A stretch of DNA of 64,000 bases, taken from Snodgrassella alvi (GTDB taxonomy: Bacteria > Pseudomonadota > Gammaproteobacteria > Burkholderiales > Neisseriaceae). The DNA lies in assembly GCF_040741455.2 (NCBI RefSeq), contig NZ_CP160328.2, forward strand, positions 434,001-498,000. Direction: 5' to 3'. Positions 31,640-40,161 of the stretch are shown here, one piece after another. Position 1 is the first letter of the stretch, and each line of letters starts with the position of its first letter. Made by a program: the position numbers and the translations under genes. Under the pieces are notes generated by a model. That model was not told the origin of the DNA, searched no databases, and saw only the letters and a program-made list of their open reading frames with translations.

Positions 31640-32824
31640 TTACATAGTAATCATTTTCAGAGCATTGGCTAGATCAGCCTTTAAATCCACCGCATGTTCT
31701 AGTCCAATCGATAAACGAATCAATCCAGGCTGAATAGCTGCATCTAGTTTAGCTTCAGGAGTCATGCGACCATGCGTAGTCGTCCATGGATGCGTCACAG
31801 TAGATTTTACATCTCCGAGATTACCCGTTTTACTAAACAACGTTAAAGCATCAATCACCTGCCATGCTGCCTGCTCTCCACCTTTTACTTCAAAAGCTAC
31901 CACTATACCGCCACCCTGCTGCTGCTTGCGCACCAAAGCTTTTTGAGGATGATTTGCCAGCCCAGTGTAATGAACAGCCACTACTTGTGGTTGCGTAGAC
32001 AGGAACTGAGCCACTTCTAATGCATTAGCACATTGTTTTTCCATGCGGACATATAATGTTTCCAATCCACTTAGCAACACCCACGCATTAAAAGGTGACA
32101 GCACCTCCCCAGTAGTACGTACGTGCTGAAAAATTTCATTAATCAAGGCTTCACTGCCACAAATTACGCCACCCATCACTCGCCCGTGGCCATCAATTGC
32201 TTTAGTAGCAGATTGTACGGAAATATCAGCGCCCAGAGCCAAAGGTTGCTGTAATGCGGGAGAAAGAAAACTGTTATCCACCACCAGCAAAGCCTGATTA
32301 GTGTGCGCAATTTCTGCTAGTTTTCCAATATCAGCCAATTCATTTAGCGGATTAGATGGTGTTTCCACAAACAGCATACGCGTATTAGGACGCATAGCTG
32401 CCTGCCATTCATCAGTATCAGTTTGGCTAACCAATGTTACTTCAATGCCAAAACGAGGCAGAATATTATTCAGTAAACCTATTGTGGTACCAAACAAACT
32501 TTTACTAGCAACCAGATGATCACCGGCTTTCAACAAGGCCAAAAAAACGGCGTTAATAGCAGCCATTCCTGTAGAAGCTGCCAAACCAGCTTCAGCCTGC
32601 TCCAGCTGAGCTACTCGTGCCTGAAAAGCGGCAACATTTGGATTATTGGTACGAGTATAGGTATAACCCGGTACTGAACCAGCAAATAGAGCCGCACCGG
32701 CCTCAGCACTATCAAACATAAAACTACTGGTTAAAAACAAAGCAGAATTATGCTCATTATATGTTGTTTGTTCCTTAGCACCCCTGATCGCAATAGTTTC
32801 TGGGTGCAGATGCAATGTAGACAT
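31640..32824 (-). CDS. metZ: O-succinylhomoserine sulfhydrylase (Cys/Met metabolism PLP enzyme)
   Basis: PLP-dependent gamma-elimination/replacement enzyme of methionine synthesis, adding sulfide to an activated homoserine. The PLP lysine lies in SATKAIDGHGRVMGG; YTRTNNPNVAAFQ and ASTGMAAINAVFL bind PLP phosphate. 394 residues. Neisseriaceae commonly use MetZ for this step, but metB/metC-type activity cannot be excluded from sequence alone. Confidence 0.88.
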   Translation of the reverse strand: MSTLHLHPETIAIRGAKEQTTYNEHNSALFLTSSFMFDSAEAGAALFAGSVPGYTYTRTNNPNVAAFQARVAQLEQAEAGLAASTGMAAINAVFLALLKAGDHLVASKSLFGTTIGLLNNILPRFGIEVTLVSQTDTDEWQAAMRPNTRMLFVETPSNPLNELADIGKLAEIAHTNQALLVVDNSFLSPALQQPLALGADISVQSATKAIDGHGRVMGGVICGSEALINEIFQHVRTTGEVLSPFNAWVLLSGLETLYVRMEKQCANALEVAQFLSTQPQVVAVHYTGLANHPQKALVRKQQQGGGIVVAFEVKGGEQAAWQVIDALTLFSKTGNLGDVKSTVTHPWTTTHGRMTPEAKLDAAIQPGLIRLSIGLEHAVDLKADLANALKMITM

Positions 32825-33023
32825 AATAATTAAGTTAATCTATAAATATGAGTAAAGAATTGTGCCGTTTTTTTTAGGATTATGCAAATAACCAGCTAAT
32901 CAGATTCAGGAATGTAGTATTCTTTGTACCAGACTTCCCACACCAGTATATACAGCTAAATTTCTAAACTCTGGAATACAGAATTCTCATATTCACAGTT
33001 ATAGCTCGGCAAAAGGAAAAAAT

Positions 33024-33806
33024 ATGTACTTTGTGATTTCACCTGCAAAAAAACTGAATGAAAAAAAAGTAAACTTAACTCGCAAACATACCCAACCTGA
33101 GCTACTGACACAGGCCAGACAATTAATACCAGTATTAAAACAGCTGGCTCCGCATGATATCGCCGAATTAATGGGTATTTCGGACAAACTTGCAGTGCAG
33201 AATGCCGAGCGTTTTAATGACTGGCAGCCTCCTTTTACTCTAGAAAATGCAAAACAAGCAGTATATTTGTTTAATGGTGATGTTTATGAAGGCCTTGATG
33301 CCACTACATTATCCCCTGAAGCTTTAAATTATATACAACTACATCTAGGTATACTTTCCGGTTTGTATGGTTTATTAAAGCCTCTGGATCTAATTCAGCC
33401 TTATCGGCTGGAAATGGGCACCAAACTGGCAAATGAACACGGTAAGGATTTATATGCATTCTGGGGAAACACTATTACCCATACAGTAGAAAAAAATATG
33501 CAGGCTGCTCACGACAAAGTATTAATTAATCTGGCGTCACAGGAGTATTCCAAAGCCATTCAGCCATCAAAATTATCTGCACCTGTAATTACACCCGTTT
33601 TCAAAGACCAGAAAAACGGTACCTATAAAATAATCAGCTTTTATGCCAAGCGTGCACGGGGTTTATTTGTGCGCTATGCTGCCCAAAACGAACTGAGTGA
33701 ACCAGAGCAACTTAAAAATTTCGATTGTGAAGGCTACTATTTCGACAAAGCATCATCTACAGATAAAGAATGGATATTCCTACGGGATGAAATACATCAC
33801 TTATAA
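33024..33806 (+). CDS. yaaA: peroxide stress protein YaaA
   Basis: YaaA (DUF328) lowers free iron and protects DNA during peroxide stress. ISPAKKLNEKK at the start, FNGDVYEGLDA, LSGLYGLLKPLDLIQPYRLEMG, LINLASQEYSKAI and IISFYAKRARGLFVRY are all family motifs. 260 residues, as in E. coli. An AAAGGAAA site precedes the ATG. The tRNA-Ser gene follows by about 110 bp. Confidence 0.95.
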   Translation: MYFVISPAKKLNEKKVNLTRKHTQPELLTQARQLIPVLKQLAPHDIAELMGISDKLAVQNAERFNDWQPPFTLENAKQAVYLFNGDVYEGLDATTLSPEALNYIQLHLGILSGLYGLLKPLDLIQPYRLEMGTKLANEHGKDLYAFWGNTITHTVEKNMQAAHDKVLINLASQEYSKAIQPSKLSAPVITPVFKDQKNGTYKIISFYAKRARGLFVRYAAQNELSEPEQLKNFDCEGYYFDKASSTDKEWIFLRDEIHHL

Positions 33807-33914
33807 AATTTAATTAAAAATAAAAATAATGATTTAGAAGATAACAGTAAATTATTAAGATAAAAAAACTTGGCAAATGCGCATTTATCGTCTAATATGC
33901 GCATCTTCAAAGAC

Positions 33915-34005
<91 letters not shown>

Positions 34006-34101
34006 AATAATAAATATAATAAACTCGTTACTAAGAATCTTTTAGCCTATTTAACTACTGTAAAGCCAAAACTAAACGAGCGTTGTCGTTACAAGAAATT
34101 A

Positions 34102-34499
34102 TGGCAACAGTTCGATTTATACAGGCCTGCCCGAATTGACATTTGCAACTACCGCAGCAGACGTTTATCCCGAATGTAGAGAAGCATTCGGTGCGCAATA
34201 TGGCGATGCAACCATTACACAATGCCCGAATTGCAGTTCATCGATACTGTGTTACTACCAAATTGAAGGCGTATTATTCTTACTTAGGTAGCCAATACAA
34301 GCGTTCAGGCTGCTTTTCCCCCGAAGAATTGCAACAGTTCCGTTCCGATTTGGCAGAACTGACGAAAAATAGTTCAAAATTGCAAGTTGCGTTGTTTCGC
34401 TTCAAGCATGTAATGAGCAAAGTTGGAACACCAATCGCTTCTGGCGTGCGTGACATTGTTATTGATATATTAAGCGAAGTAGCCAAGAAGGCAATTTGA
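34102..34499 (+). pseudogene. decayed DUF2321-like gene
   Basis: Starting at ATG 34102 the reading MATVRFIQACPN hits TGA at once. Downstream, a shifted frame gives a Cys-pair stretch (TQCPNCSSSI) and then another frame gives EELQQFRSDLAELTKN to GVRDIVIDILSEVAKKA at the end. Together these resemble, from memory, the DUF2321 family (zinc-ribbon-like N-terminal half, helical C-terminal half), broken by at least one stop and two frameshifts. The 118-codon frame from 34143 is only part of it. Confidence 0.6.
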
Positions 34500-34583
34500 G
34501 GCTGAACAGCTCTAGCTAGGTATTCTAATCACATCAAGCCGTTACTACGAAGACTTGGTGTCGTGGACTTTTCTTCAAGTATT

Positions 34584-34970
34584 TTACAAGACTATTCCTC
34601 CCCTTGTCCTGCGCTCAGCATCTCTTTTTTTCACCTGCTCTGAGACGTAAGCTCCGTAGGTTGTGTTCTTCTTTTTTCCATACATTGTTCGTACATGGTT
34701 TGATTCCATACACCATTTGGAAATCCTATTCTTGCTACTCGATTTTCCGGCTTTTCCGATAGTTCTGTGCAATAAGCATCATTTTTACTTCTCAGCTCCT
34801 TCATTTGCGGCGATTCAGCATTATAATAAGCATCACTTTTTTTGCCCTTCCTTAACCGCTGCTCGCTCGACATAATAGCCATTATACCAGTCCGATATAC
34901 TACACCCTTCTAATACCAGACTAAGGACTGTCATAATCACTAACCTTGTTTTATTTGAATGGGTCTGCAT
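34584..34970 (-). pseudogene. decayed copy of the small CDI-linked lipoprotein gene
   Basis: Third copy of the lipoprotein encoded at 38547-38939 and 39122-39520. From ATG 34970 it has the same lipobox (LVLEGC) and ISDWYNGYY, then a frameshift at a T7/A7 run near 34840 moves the SDAYYNAESPQMKELR part to another frame. A second shift near 34670 moves the C-terminal AERRTRGGIVL end. Both shifts are at short homopolymers, so phase variation or assembly error should be considered as well as decay. Confidence 0.75.
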
Positions 34971-35040
34971 AGTATTTCTCACCTCTATAGTTAAAATAGC
35001 GTTTACCATTAACTTTATGTATTGGTATTAGCACGGTTTT
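34951..35040 (-). pseudogene. remnant of the small ORF preceding the lipoprotein
   Basis: Thirty in-frame codons (IPIHKVNGKRYFNYRGEKYY, ending ADPFK) match the C-terminal half of the 46-codon ORF at 39501-39641. No start is left and a TAA lies just upstream. Its end overlaps the lipoprotein start exactly as in the intact copy. Confidence 0.6.
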
Positions 35041-35119
35041 ATATGCTTAAAGTTTTTTATAAGAGGTGGCTTGCATCTTTATCTATTATTAATCAAACAA
35101 ATTAAACCAATTTTCTATA

Positions 35120-35614
35120 TCACTTTAATCTAATAGTTTGAGGACATTTATTTTTAGGAGAATTTAACCATTTTTGTTGTGTTACATTTAAATTTGATAA
35201 TTTTTTGTAAGTTTCTGAATATTTATTAATACTTATATTATCTTGTAAAATATTTCTTTCTAAATCAATCTTGCCAAAATATAACTTAGATTCATAATAA
35301 CAATATCCATCATAATAATCACCATTAATGTATGAAAAAAAAATATTATTATTTTTTTTATAGTAATTTTTTACAAGAGAATAGTTTCTTGCATCAGACT
35401 TTGTTATGTTTTTATTATATATATTATGATCAATTAATTCATACTCAAAATATGCATCATCTCTAGAATAATCATATCTAAAAGTATAATTACCGTAATT
35501 ATAATCAGTTATTTTATCAAAAATAAATAACAACCAATATATACTCATTAAAATTAAACCTAAGCAAAAAATACAAAATATGCTAGTTATAATATGTATC
35601 CAATGCCTTTTCAT
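35120..35614 (-). CDS. orphan immunity-protein candidate (paralogue of the gene at 39641)
   Basis: 164 residues with one N-terminal membrane anchor (about 8-32) and a Tyr/Asn/Asp-rich domain outside it. It aligns along its length with the 170-residue protein at 39641-40153: DKITDYNYGNYTFR/D-Y, YFEYEL-D, IFFSYINGDYYDGYCYY, LYFGKIDL, WLNSPKNKCP. It directly follows a toxin-tail remnant (35624-35704), as an immunity gene follows its toxin. A good AAGGAA site precedes the ATG, so it is probably still expressed. Very AT-rich. The immunity role is inferred from position and paralogy. Confidence 0.65.
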   Translation of the reverse strand: MKRHWIHIITSIFCIFCLGLILMSIYWLLFIFDKITDYNYGNYTFRYDYSRDDAYFEYELIDHNIYNKNITKSDARNYSLVKNYYKKNNNIFFSYINGDYYDGYCYYESKLYFGKIDLERNILQDNISINKYSETYKKLSNLNVTQQKWLNSPKNKCPQTIRLK

Positions 35615-35623
35615 ATTCGTTCC

Positions 35624-35704
35624 TTACTTGCTATAAATTATATTAGGTTTACTTTTAATATGTATCTTGTAACTTATCCCCTTAGCAGAAGAACTTAACC
35701 ACAT
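35624..35704 (-). pseudogene. remnant of CdiA C-terminal toxin tip
   Basis: The last ~25 codons read ...KGISYKIHIKSKPNIIYSK, nearly identical to the end of the CdiA-like protein at 40162 (KGTSYKIHIKSKPNVIYSK). An upstream in-frame stop shows that the rest is gone. It sits 9 bp before the orphan immunity gene, the same spacing as the intact pair. Confidence 0.75.
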
Positions 35705-35837
35705 ATCTGTCTAATATAATCATCTAACCCTGCCGTTCAAGCAAATTAATATTCCCATATTCTCTAATTTAGTTTAAAGTAACTGAAAGTTTACCTGCTT
35801 TGTGCACAGCGTATGTGGCCTATGTCATTTGCGCTAA

Positions 35838-35901
35838 TACAATAAAAGGCACCAGTATATATGCTATCATTTTGATAAACTGGCGCCCGCTGATTAGTTA
35901 C
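35838..35901 (-). repeat. 64-bp diverged repeat (copy 1)
   Basis: Aligns without gaps to 39029-39092 at about three-quarters identity. In one minus-strand frame both encode a similar peptide (RAPVYQNDSIYTGAFY here, RASVYENDSKYSDAFY there). Probably remnants of the same lost toxin or exoprotein tail. The rest of 35705-36021 shows no gene. Confidence 0.5.
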
Positions 35902-36021
35902 TATTTAAGCTATTTCTGAATATTTGATGTAAATAAACTACTTTTGTATAACAAAATAAACAAATTATAGCTATGATTAAAACTGAATTTAATTTATATT
36001 TTTTAAGAAATTTTTTTAAAA

Positions 36022-36288
36022 TTAAAACCCTTTTCTTTTCATGCATGCATCTTCAGCAGGACCATACACATTACTTAGCCAATCCTGCATTTCTTTTGAA
36101 CCTATATATTCATTTTTAGGACGAGGAAGTGATCGCAACTCTATAAAGCAATCATGAAATGCTGTATTCTTTTCCTTTGACCACGTATCCCATCCTGGCC
36201 CATTCCAAAAACGAACAACGGATTCGTAACACCCTGACATCCCAAGACATAAGATATTTATTAATATTATTTTTTTAATAAGCTCCAT
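36022..36288 (-). CDS. small lipoprotein, candidate immunity protein of the orphan cassette
   Basis: 88 residues with a lipoprotein signal (Lys-rich start, hydrophobic stretch and lipobox GMSGC near residue 20), then a short Trp/Cys-containing domain. It begins one base after the stop of the orphan CdiA C-terminal cassette (TGA-A-ATG), so translation is coupled. Position and small size make it the likely immunity or partner protein of the hydrolase-like tip. No family is recognised. Confidence 0.65.
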   Translation of the reverse strand: MELIKKIILINILCLGMSGCYESVVRFWNGPGWDTWSKEKNTAFHDCFIELRSLPRPKNEYIGSKEMQDWLSNVYGPAEDACMKRKGF

Positions 36289-36289
36289 T

Positions 36290-38383
36290 TCACTTTACTC
36301 CCTTAGGTTTAACTAAAATAGGTATAGATGGATTATCTTTGTTTATATTATGATTTGGGCCATACTTCCATTTTTCTTTAAATTCTTTATTGTAAGGATT
36401 TTCGTTTGTCTTCGTTCCTGTCAGATTCCCATCTTTATCAATATTTCTTCCTTTTTCATCTACCAAAACATCTTTTGGTTTTTCTCTGAAATAACTACTG
36501 TGCGAATACATAAACGGTTTATCTTCTACACCACCTGTAGGTGGATTACCTCCTATCGTATACCGACTACGGAACAATAGCAGTGGACTTCTACCTACAA
36601 AATCTGTGTAATGCACTGCTGAATAAGCTTTACTTCCTTCATAACCATTTATCAATAACTGGTCTGCATACTGTTGTACATTAGTTGCTGTACCGTAAAA
36701 TCTTGCTTCTCTTATTGGTATGCCGGTTAATCCATTTCGATTAGCATACTGTAGCGCATTACTTGCCGTCATCCCACCACGACTGTGGTTACTTAGGTCT
36801 ATTTTATAGCCTTTTTCTTTGGCATACTCATAAAGTAATATATTTGCTTTCTCTGAATTGGTCAAAGGCAGGTGGCTACCGCCCAAATCATTCACTTTAT
36901 CATAAAATGCATATACTCCTTCTGATAAAAAGTTGCTGGTTGGCGGATTGGCAACTACATAGATACCATCTGCTCCTGTTTCCCACAAGTTCTGCTTAAC
37001 CGCATTTTTTAATGCATCATTTAAAGGGTTGAGTATGCCAGGATTGGATATGGTTATTACACCTGTGTTCTGTCCAGGTTTGATTTCATTTATATCAAAT
37101 ATCTGTCTTTTATTCCCTATTTCTGCATAGGGACTTTCTGCATCTATCGGTCTGGTTTTCTTGTTATCGTAACTGTTATTGGAACAATATAAACCATCTT
37201 GTGCACAGGTTACATTCCATATCTGTATTGGTCTTCTGGCTGCTCTAACTGCGGGGTCAATAATAGCGTCGCCATCTGCATAAACCAGTGCAGCAGTATT
37301 ACCATACCCATAAACCGTACCTAATATCATATCTGTATAGAAGGCGGCTTTGTCCCATTTATCGGCACTCCCTTCCAGTGCCAGTGATTCGTTAGTGTTA
37401 TAACCATTTTTGCCGTCTATATAGTTGTCCTTACGAATATTTTCTGCCTGTTGGCGTTTATTATCGGCGATTTTATGCAAGATATTGCGTAATTCTTGAC
37501 GATTTTGGTCAAACTCCTGTGTGACTTCACGCTGTGTATCCAGCTCTTTCTGAACTTTGTCTTTGTCAAAGTTGTTGCTCAGGTAGCCGGCTTTATCCGC
37601 ATAGTTGTCGCTGCTGGTATCGGTATGAATTCCGGCTATGGTTTCGGCTACACTTTTGCCGGTTTTCTGCTGCTGAGCAGCAGCATCCGTAATGATGATG
37701 TTGCTCGTATTGATGCCGCTGTGGGTGGTACTGCTGCTATGGCCACTATCGTGTCCGAAGCCAAGGGAATTGCTCGCACCCGTTTCCCCCTGATTAGCCA
37801 GATTAATCTTGTCATTACCAGTAGGCTGTTTTTGTCCCAGTGTTGATCCACTAATGCTGCCACTGGCACCGATACCAATACTGCTACCACTATAATCACT
37901 ATGATTTTGGATATCGCTGCTCGTCAGGCTGCCGGTAATTACTTGGTTTTTGCCTGCCGCTTCGGCTGCTGCAGTAGAGGTGATGATGGCACCTTTGAGG
38001 TCGGTATTACCTTTGATGTTGAGCTGGTAGCCATCGTCACCGACAATGATGCCGCTTTGTTCTGTTACAGCAGCATAATCGGCTTTAATTTTGCTTTTAC
38101 TAAAGCTGGCGGATGCGGATGCGCCATAGCCTACTGTGACCTGCCCGCTGATATTCTGCTGTTTGCTGTTGTATTTGGCGGTGTCCTGCAAGCTTTCGAT
38201 ATTTAGTTCGGCTGCATCAATCTGTACGCCTTTACCTGCTACCTGTGCGCCTTTGATGTTGGTGGCTCCGCCGCTGGTGAGGCTGGTGTTGCCGCTGCTG
38301 CTGCCGATGTGGCTGTTGCGGTAGCTGGTTTCGTCGCCGTTGCCATGTCCTTTGCCGCAGTTGGCACCTGCGGTGATCTCGCA
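36290..38383 (-). pseudogene. orphan (5'-truncated) CdiA C-terminal cassette with hydrolase-like tip
   Basis: The frame is open from a TAA at 38384 to the stop at 36290 but has no convincing start (only TTG codons near 38191). The first ~290 codons copy the haemagglutinin region of the main cdiA (37516-38357 with 41268-42109). From REVTQEF on, the sequence is unrelated: about 400 residues including YVVANPPTSNF, and LSNHSRGGMTASNAL, which looks like a serine-nucleophile elbow of an alpha/beta hydrolase, seen at the tip of some large exoproteins. It carries neither the VENN-type pretoxin motif nor the toxin end of the main gene. It could be expressed only after recombination into cdiA. Confidence 0.8.
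37516..38357 (-). repeat. 842-bp direct repeat, orphan copy
   Basis: Matches 41268-42109 inside cdiA in the same orientation, with constant offset 3752 and no gaps, differing only at scattered single bases. Identity drops sharply at the left end and more gradually beyond the right end, where about eight codons remain recognisable. Confidence 0.93.
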
Positions 38384-38411
38384 TTAACCATAATATCTTT
38401 TTCACATAAAA

Positions 38412-38435
38412 AACCCACCTGTATTAAGGTGGGTT
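38412..38435 (-). terminator. Rho-independent terminator after the second lipoprotein gene
   Basis: Perfect 9-bp stem (38412-38420 with 38427-38435), six-base loop, followed on the minus strand by a T-rich run (38405-38411). It insulates the orphan cassette from upstream transcription, another reason to think the cassette is silent. The 38436-38546 spacer shows no gene. Confidence 0.88.
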
Positions 38436-38546
38436 AGTGCAGATAAATGGCCTAGTTCCTTTTCATCGGCGGTTTAATCAGGCGACGTTTACTGTCTAGC
38501 CCTTACACGTCGCTAACGATACTCTGTATGGTAGCAGCAATCTTAA

Positions 38547-38939
38547 TTAAAGGACTATTTCACCTCGTGCTCTACGCTCAGCTTTTTCTTTCTTTGATTG
38601 ATTCGATTGATAGGTTTGAAACGTGGGTGTTCCGCGATTTTCCATACACCTTTCAAACAAAGGTTGATTCCATACACCATTTGGGTAACCTTTTTCTTGA
38701 AGTCGATTTTCCGGCTTATTTGCCAGCTCTAGACAATAGTCTTGATTTTTTTTTCTCAGTTCTTTCATTTGCGGAGACTCAGCATCATAATAAGCATCAC
38801 TATCTTTCTGATAGCTTTTCCATGATGACCTATCCACATAATAACCGTTATACCAGTCCGATATACTGCAACCACCTACTAGCAGACTGATTCCTGTCAC
38901 AATTAATAAGCGTTTTTTACTTGGGCGGTAGTACTGCAT
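38547..38939 (-). CDS. small CDI-linked lipoprotein, copy 2
   Basis: From ATG 38939, 130 residues: a basic start, hydrophobic stretch and lipobox LVGGC, then ISDWYNGYY, DAYYDAESPQMKELRKKN, YC-ELANKPENR, YPNGVWNQPL-ERCMENRGTPTF, and a Lys/Arg-rich end AERRARGEIVL. Closely related to the copy at 39122. The frame opens at 39068, but the paralogue and a GAAGGT site favour 38939. As in copy 3, a short coding tail (HFLNYEGKKRHA) ends within its first codons in another frame. Function unknown. Confidence 0.72.
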   Translation of the reverse strand: MQYYRPSKKRLLIVTGISLLVGGCSISDWYNGYYVDRSSWKSYQKDSDAYYDAESPQMKELRKKNQDYCLELANKPENRLQEKGYPNGVWNQPLFERCMENRGTPTFQTYQSNQSKKEKAERRARGEIVL

Positions 38940-39028
38940 GACGTTTTTTACCTTCATAATTAAGAAAATGTCTGCTTGGGGAAATGCTTGATTTATTCTT
39001 TGGCTAAATGGTCTAGGGGTATTTATCG

Positions 39029-39092
39029 GTATAGTAAAAGGCATCAGAGTATTTGCTGTCGTTCTCATACACTGACGCCCGTTAATTAGCTA
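39029..39092 (-). repeat. 64-bp diverged repeat (copy 2)
   Basis: Partner of 35838-35901; see that entry. It lies just upstream of lipoprotein copy 2. Confidence 0.5.
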
Positions 39093-39121
39093 TAGGTAAA
39101 ACAACTTAGTAATTACATGTC

Positions 39122-39520
39122 TTATTGGTTTTCAGGAACTATTTCACCTTGCGCCCTGCGCTCAGCACGACGTTTCTTTGCCTGCATTGACATGTAGGCT
39201 TCATACGTTGGTGTCCCACGATCTTTCATACAACCATCATACATAGGAGTATTAAATACCCCATTTGGATATCCAGCTCTTGCTTCCCGATTTTCCGGCT
39301 TTTCTGCTAATTCAGTGCAATAGGCATCATTGTTTTTTCTCAGCTCTTTCATTTGCGCAGACTCAGCATCATAATAAGCATTCCTATCTTTTTGGCCTTT
39401 GATAATCGCAGCCTCTTCAGCATAATAACCGTTATACCAGTCCGATATACTACACCCTTCTAATAACAGACTAAGGACTGTCAGAATTACTAACTTTGTT
39501 TTACTTAAACGGATCTGCAT
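39122..39520 (-). CDS. small CDI-linked lipoprotein, copy 3
   Basis: From ATG 39520, 132 residues with lipobox LLEGC and the same body as copy 2 (ISDWYNGYY, NAYYDAESAQMKELRKNN, TELAEKPENREARAGYPNGVFN, CMKDRGTPTYEAYM, KKRRAERRAQGEIV). A GGAGG site 11 nt before this ATG supports it over the earlier one at 39568. Its first codons overlap the last codons of the 46-codon ORF in another frame. It ends the cdiA-immunity-small ORF-lipoprotein string and is likely exported and lipid-anchored. Role unknown; an accessory immunity or entry-blocking function is speculation. Confidence 0.75.
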   Translation of the reverse strand: MQIRLSKTKLVILTVLSLLLEGCSISDWYNGYYAEEAAIIKGQKDRNAYYDAESAQMKELRKNNDAYCTELAEKPENREARAGYPNGVFNTPMYDGCMKDRGTPTYEAYMSMQAKKRRAERRAQGEIVPENQ

Positions 39521-39641
39521 AGTATTTCTTACCTCCATAGTTAAAGTAGCGTTTGCCATTAATTTCATGAATGGGTATTTGCGTGGTTTTATGGGTCATA
39601 GTTTTTTGGCCATTAATTGTTATATTATCCTCCCGCCCCAT
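39501..39641 (-). CDS. 46-residue ORF coupled to the immunity gene
   Basis: The ATG at 39641 overlaps the stop of the immunity candidate (TAATG). The 46 codons encode a Lys/Tyr-rich peptide (MGREDNITINGQK ... HEINGKRYFNYGGKKYYADPFK), and the last 20 bases overlap the start of the lipoprotein gene. A decayed copy with the same end and same overlap lies at 34951-35040. The coupling at both ends and the conserved peptide argue that it is, or was, a real gene; it may also be the tail of a lost toxin. No family is recognised. Confidence 0.5.
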   Translation of the reverse strand: MGREDNITINGQKTMTHKTTQIPIHEINGKRYFNYGGKKYYADPFK

Positions 39642-40153
39642 TAAATTACTATTCCGACATCTTTACCTTTCATTCTATCTTTGCTATCTATTTTTCTTTC
39701 TGGACATTTATGAGAATAAGTATTTAACCATTTTTTTTCTGACGAACTTAAATCAGATAATAATTTATATGTTTTAGGGTATAGATGAATATTTATATTA
39801 TTTTCTAATTTATTTTTTTTTAGATTTATTTTACCCAAATATAAATTATTATCGTAATAGCAAAATCCTTCATCAAAAGTACCATTTACATAGGTAAAGA
39901 ATATATCTTCTCCTTCTTTTATATAATCATGAACAAGTGCATGAACATATACATAATTATGGATATCACTATCATCCAAAAGTTCATATTCGAAAACAGA
40001 ATCTCCATAATAATCGGATCTAAATATATATTTTCCATATTTATCATCAGTTATTCCAGTAAATAAAAATACAAACCAAATGATATATCCAACTATTAAA
40101 AACAATAATAGCATAAATATGGTAAATATTTTATGTTTCCAAAACCAATTCAT
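39641..40153 (-). CDS. immunity-protein candidate of the CDI-like locus (CdiI)
   Basis: 170 residues with one N-terminal membrane helix (about 10-33) and a Tyr/Asp-rich domain. It starts 8 bp after the stop of the cdiA-like gene with an AAGGA site, the position of cdiI, and has a much lower GC than cdiA, as is common for immunity genes. It has a paralogue at 35120 next to a remnant of the same toxin tip. A membrane anchor suggests it neutralises the toxin at the inner membrane. No named immunity family recognised; role inferred from position. Confidence 0.72.
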   Translation of the reverse strand: MNWFWKHKIFTIFMLLLFLIVGYIIWFVFLFTGITDDKYGKYIFRSDYYGDSVFEYELLDDSDIHNYVYVHALVHDYIKEGEDIFFTYVNGTFDEGFCYYDNNLYLGKINLKKNKLENNINIHLYPKTYKLLSDLSSSEKKWLNTYSHKCPERKIDSKDRMKGKDVGIVI

Positions 40154-40161
40154 TTTTTTCC

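Noticed and set aside
34143-34499. 118-codon frame as an intact gene
   Set aside because: It is the C-terminal frame of a broken DUF2321-like gene whose N-terminal parts lie in other frames upstream.
36350-38324. Plus-strand frames across the orphan cassette
   Set aside because: Antisense to a longer frame with clear homology to the cdiA product.
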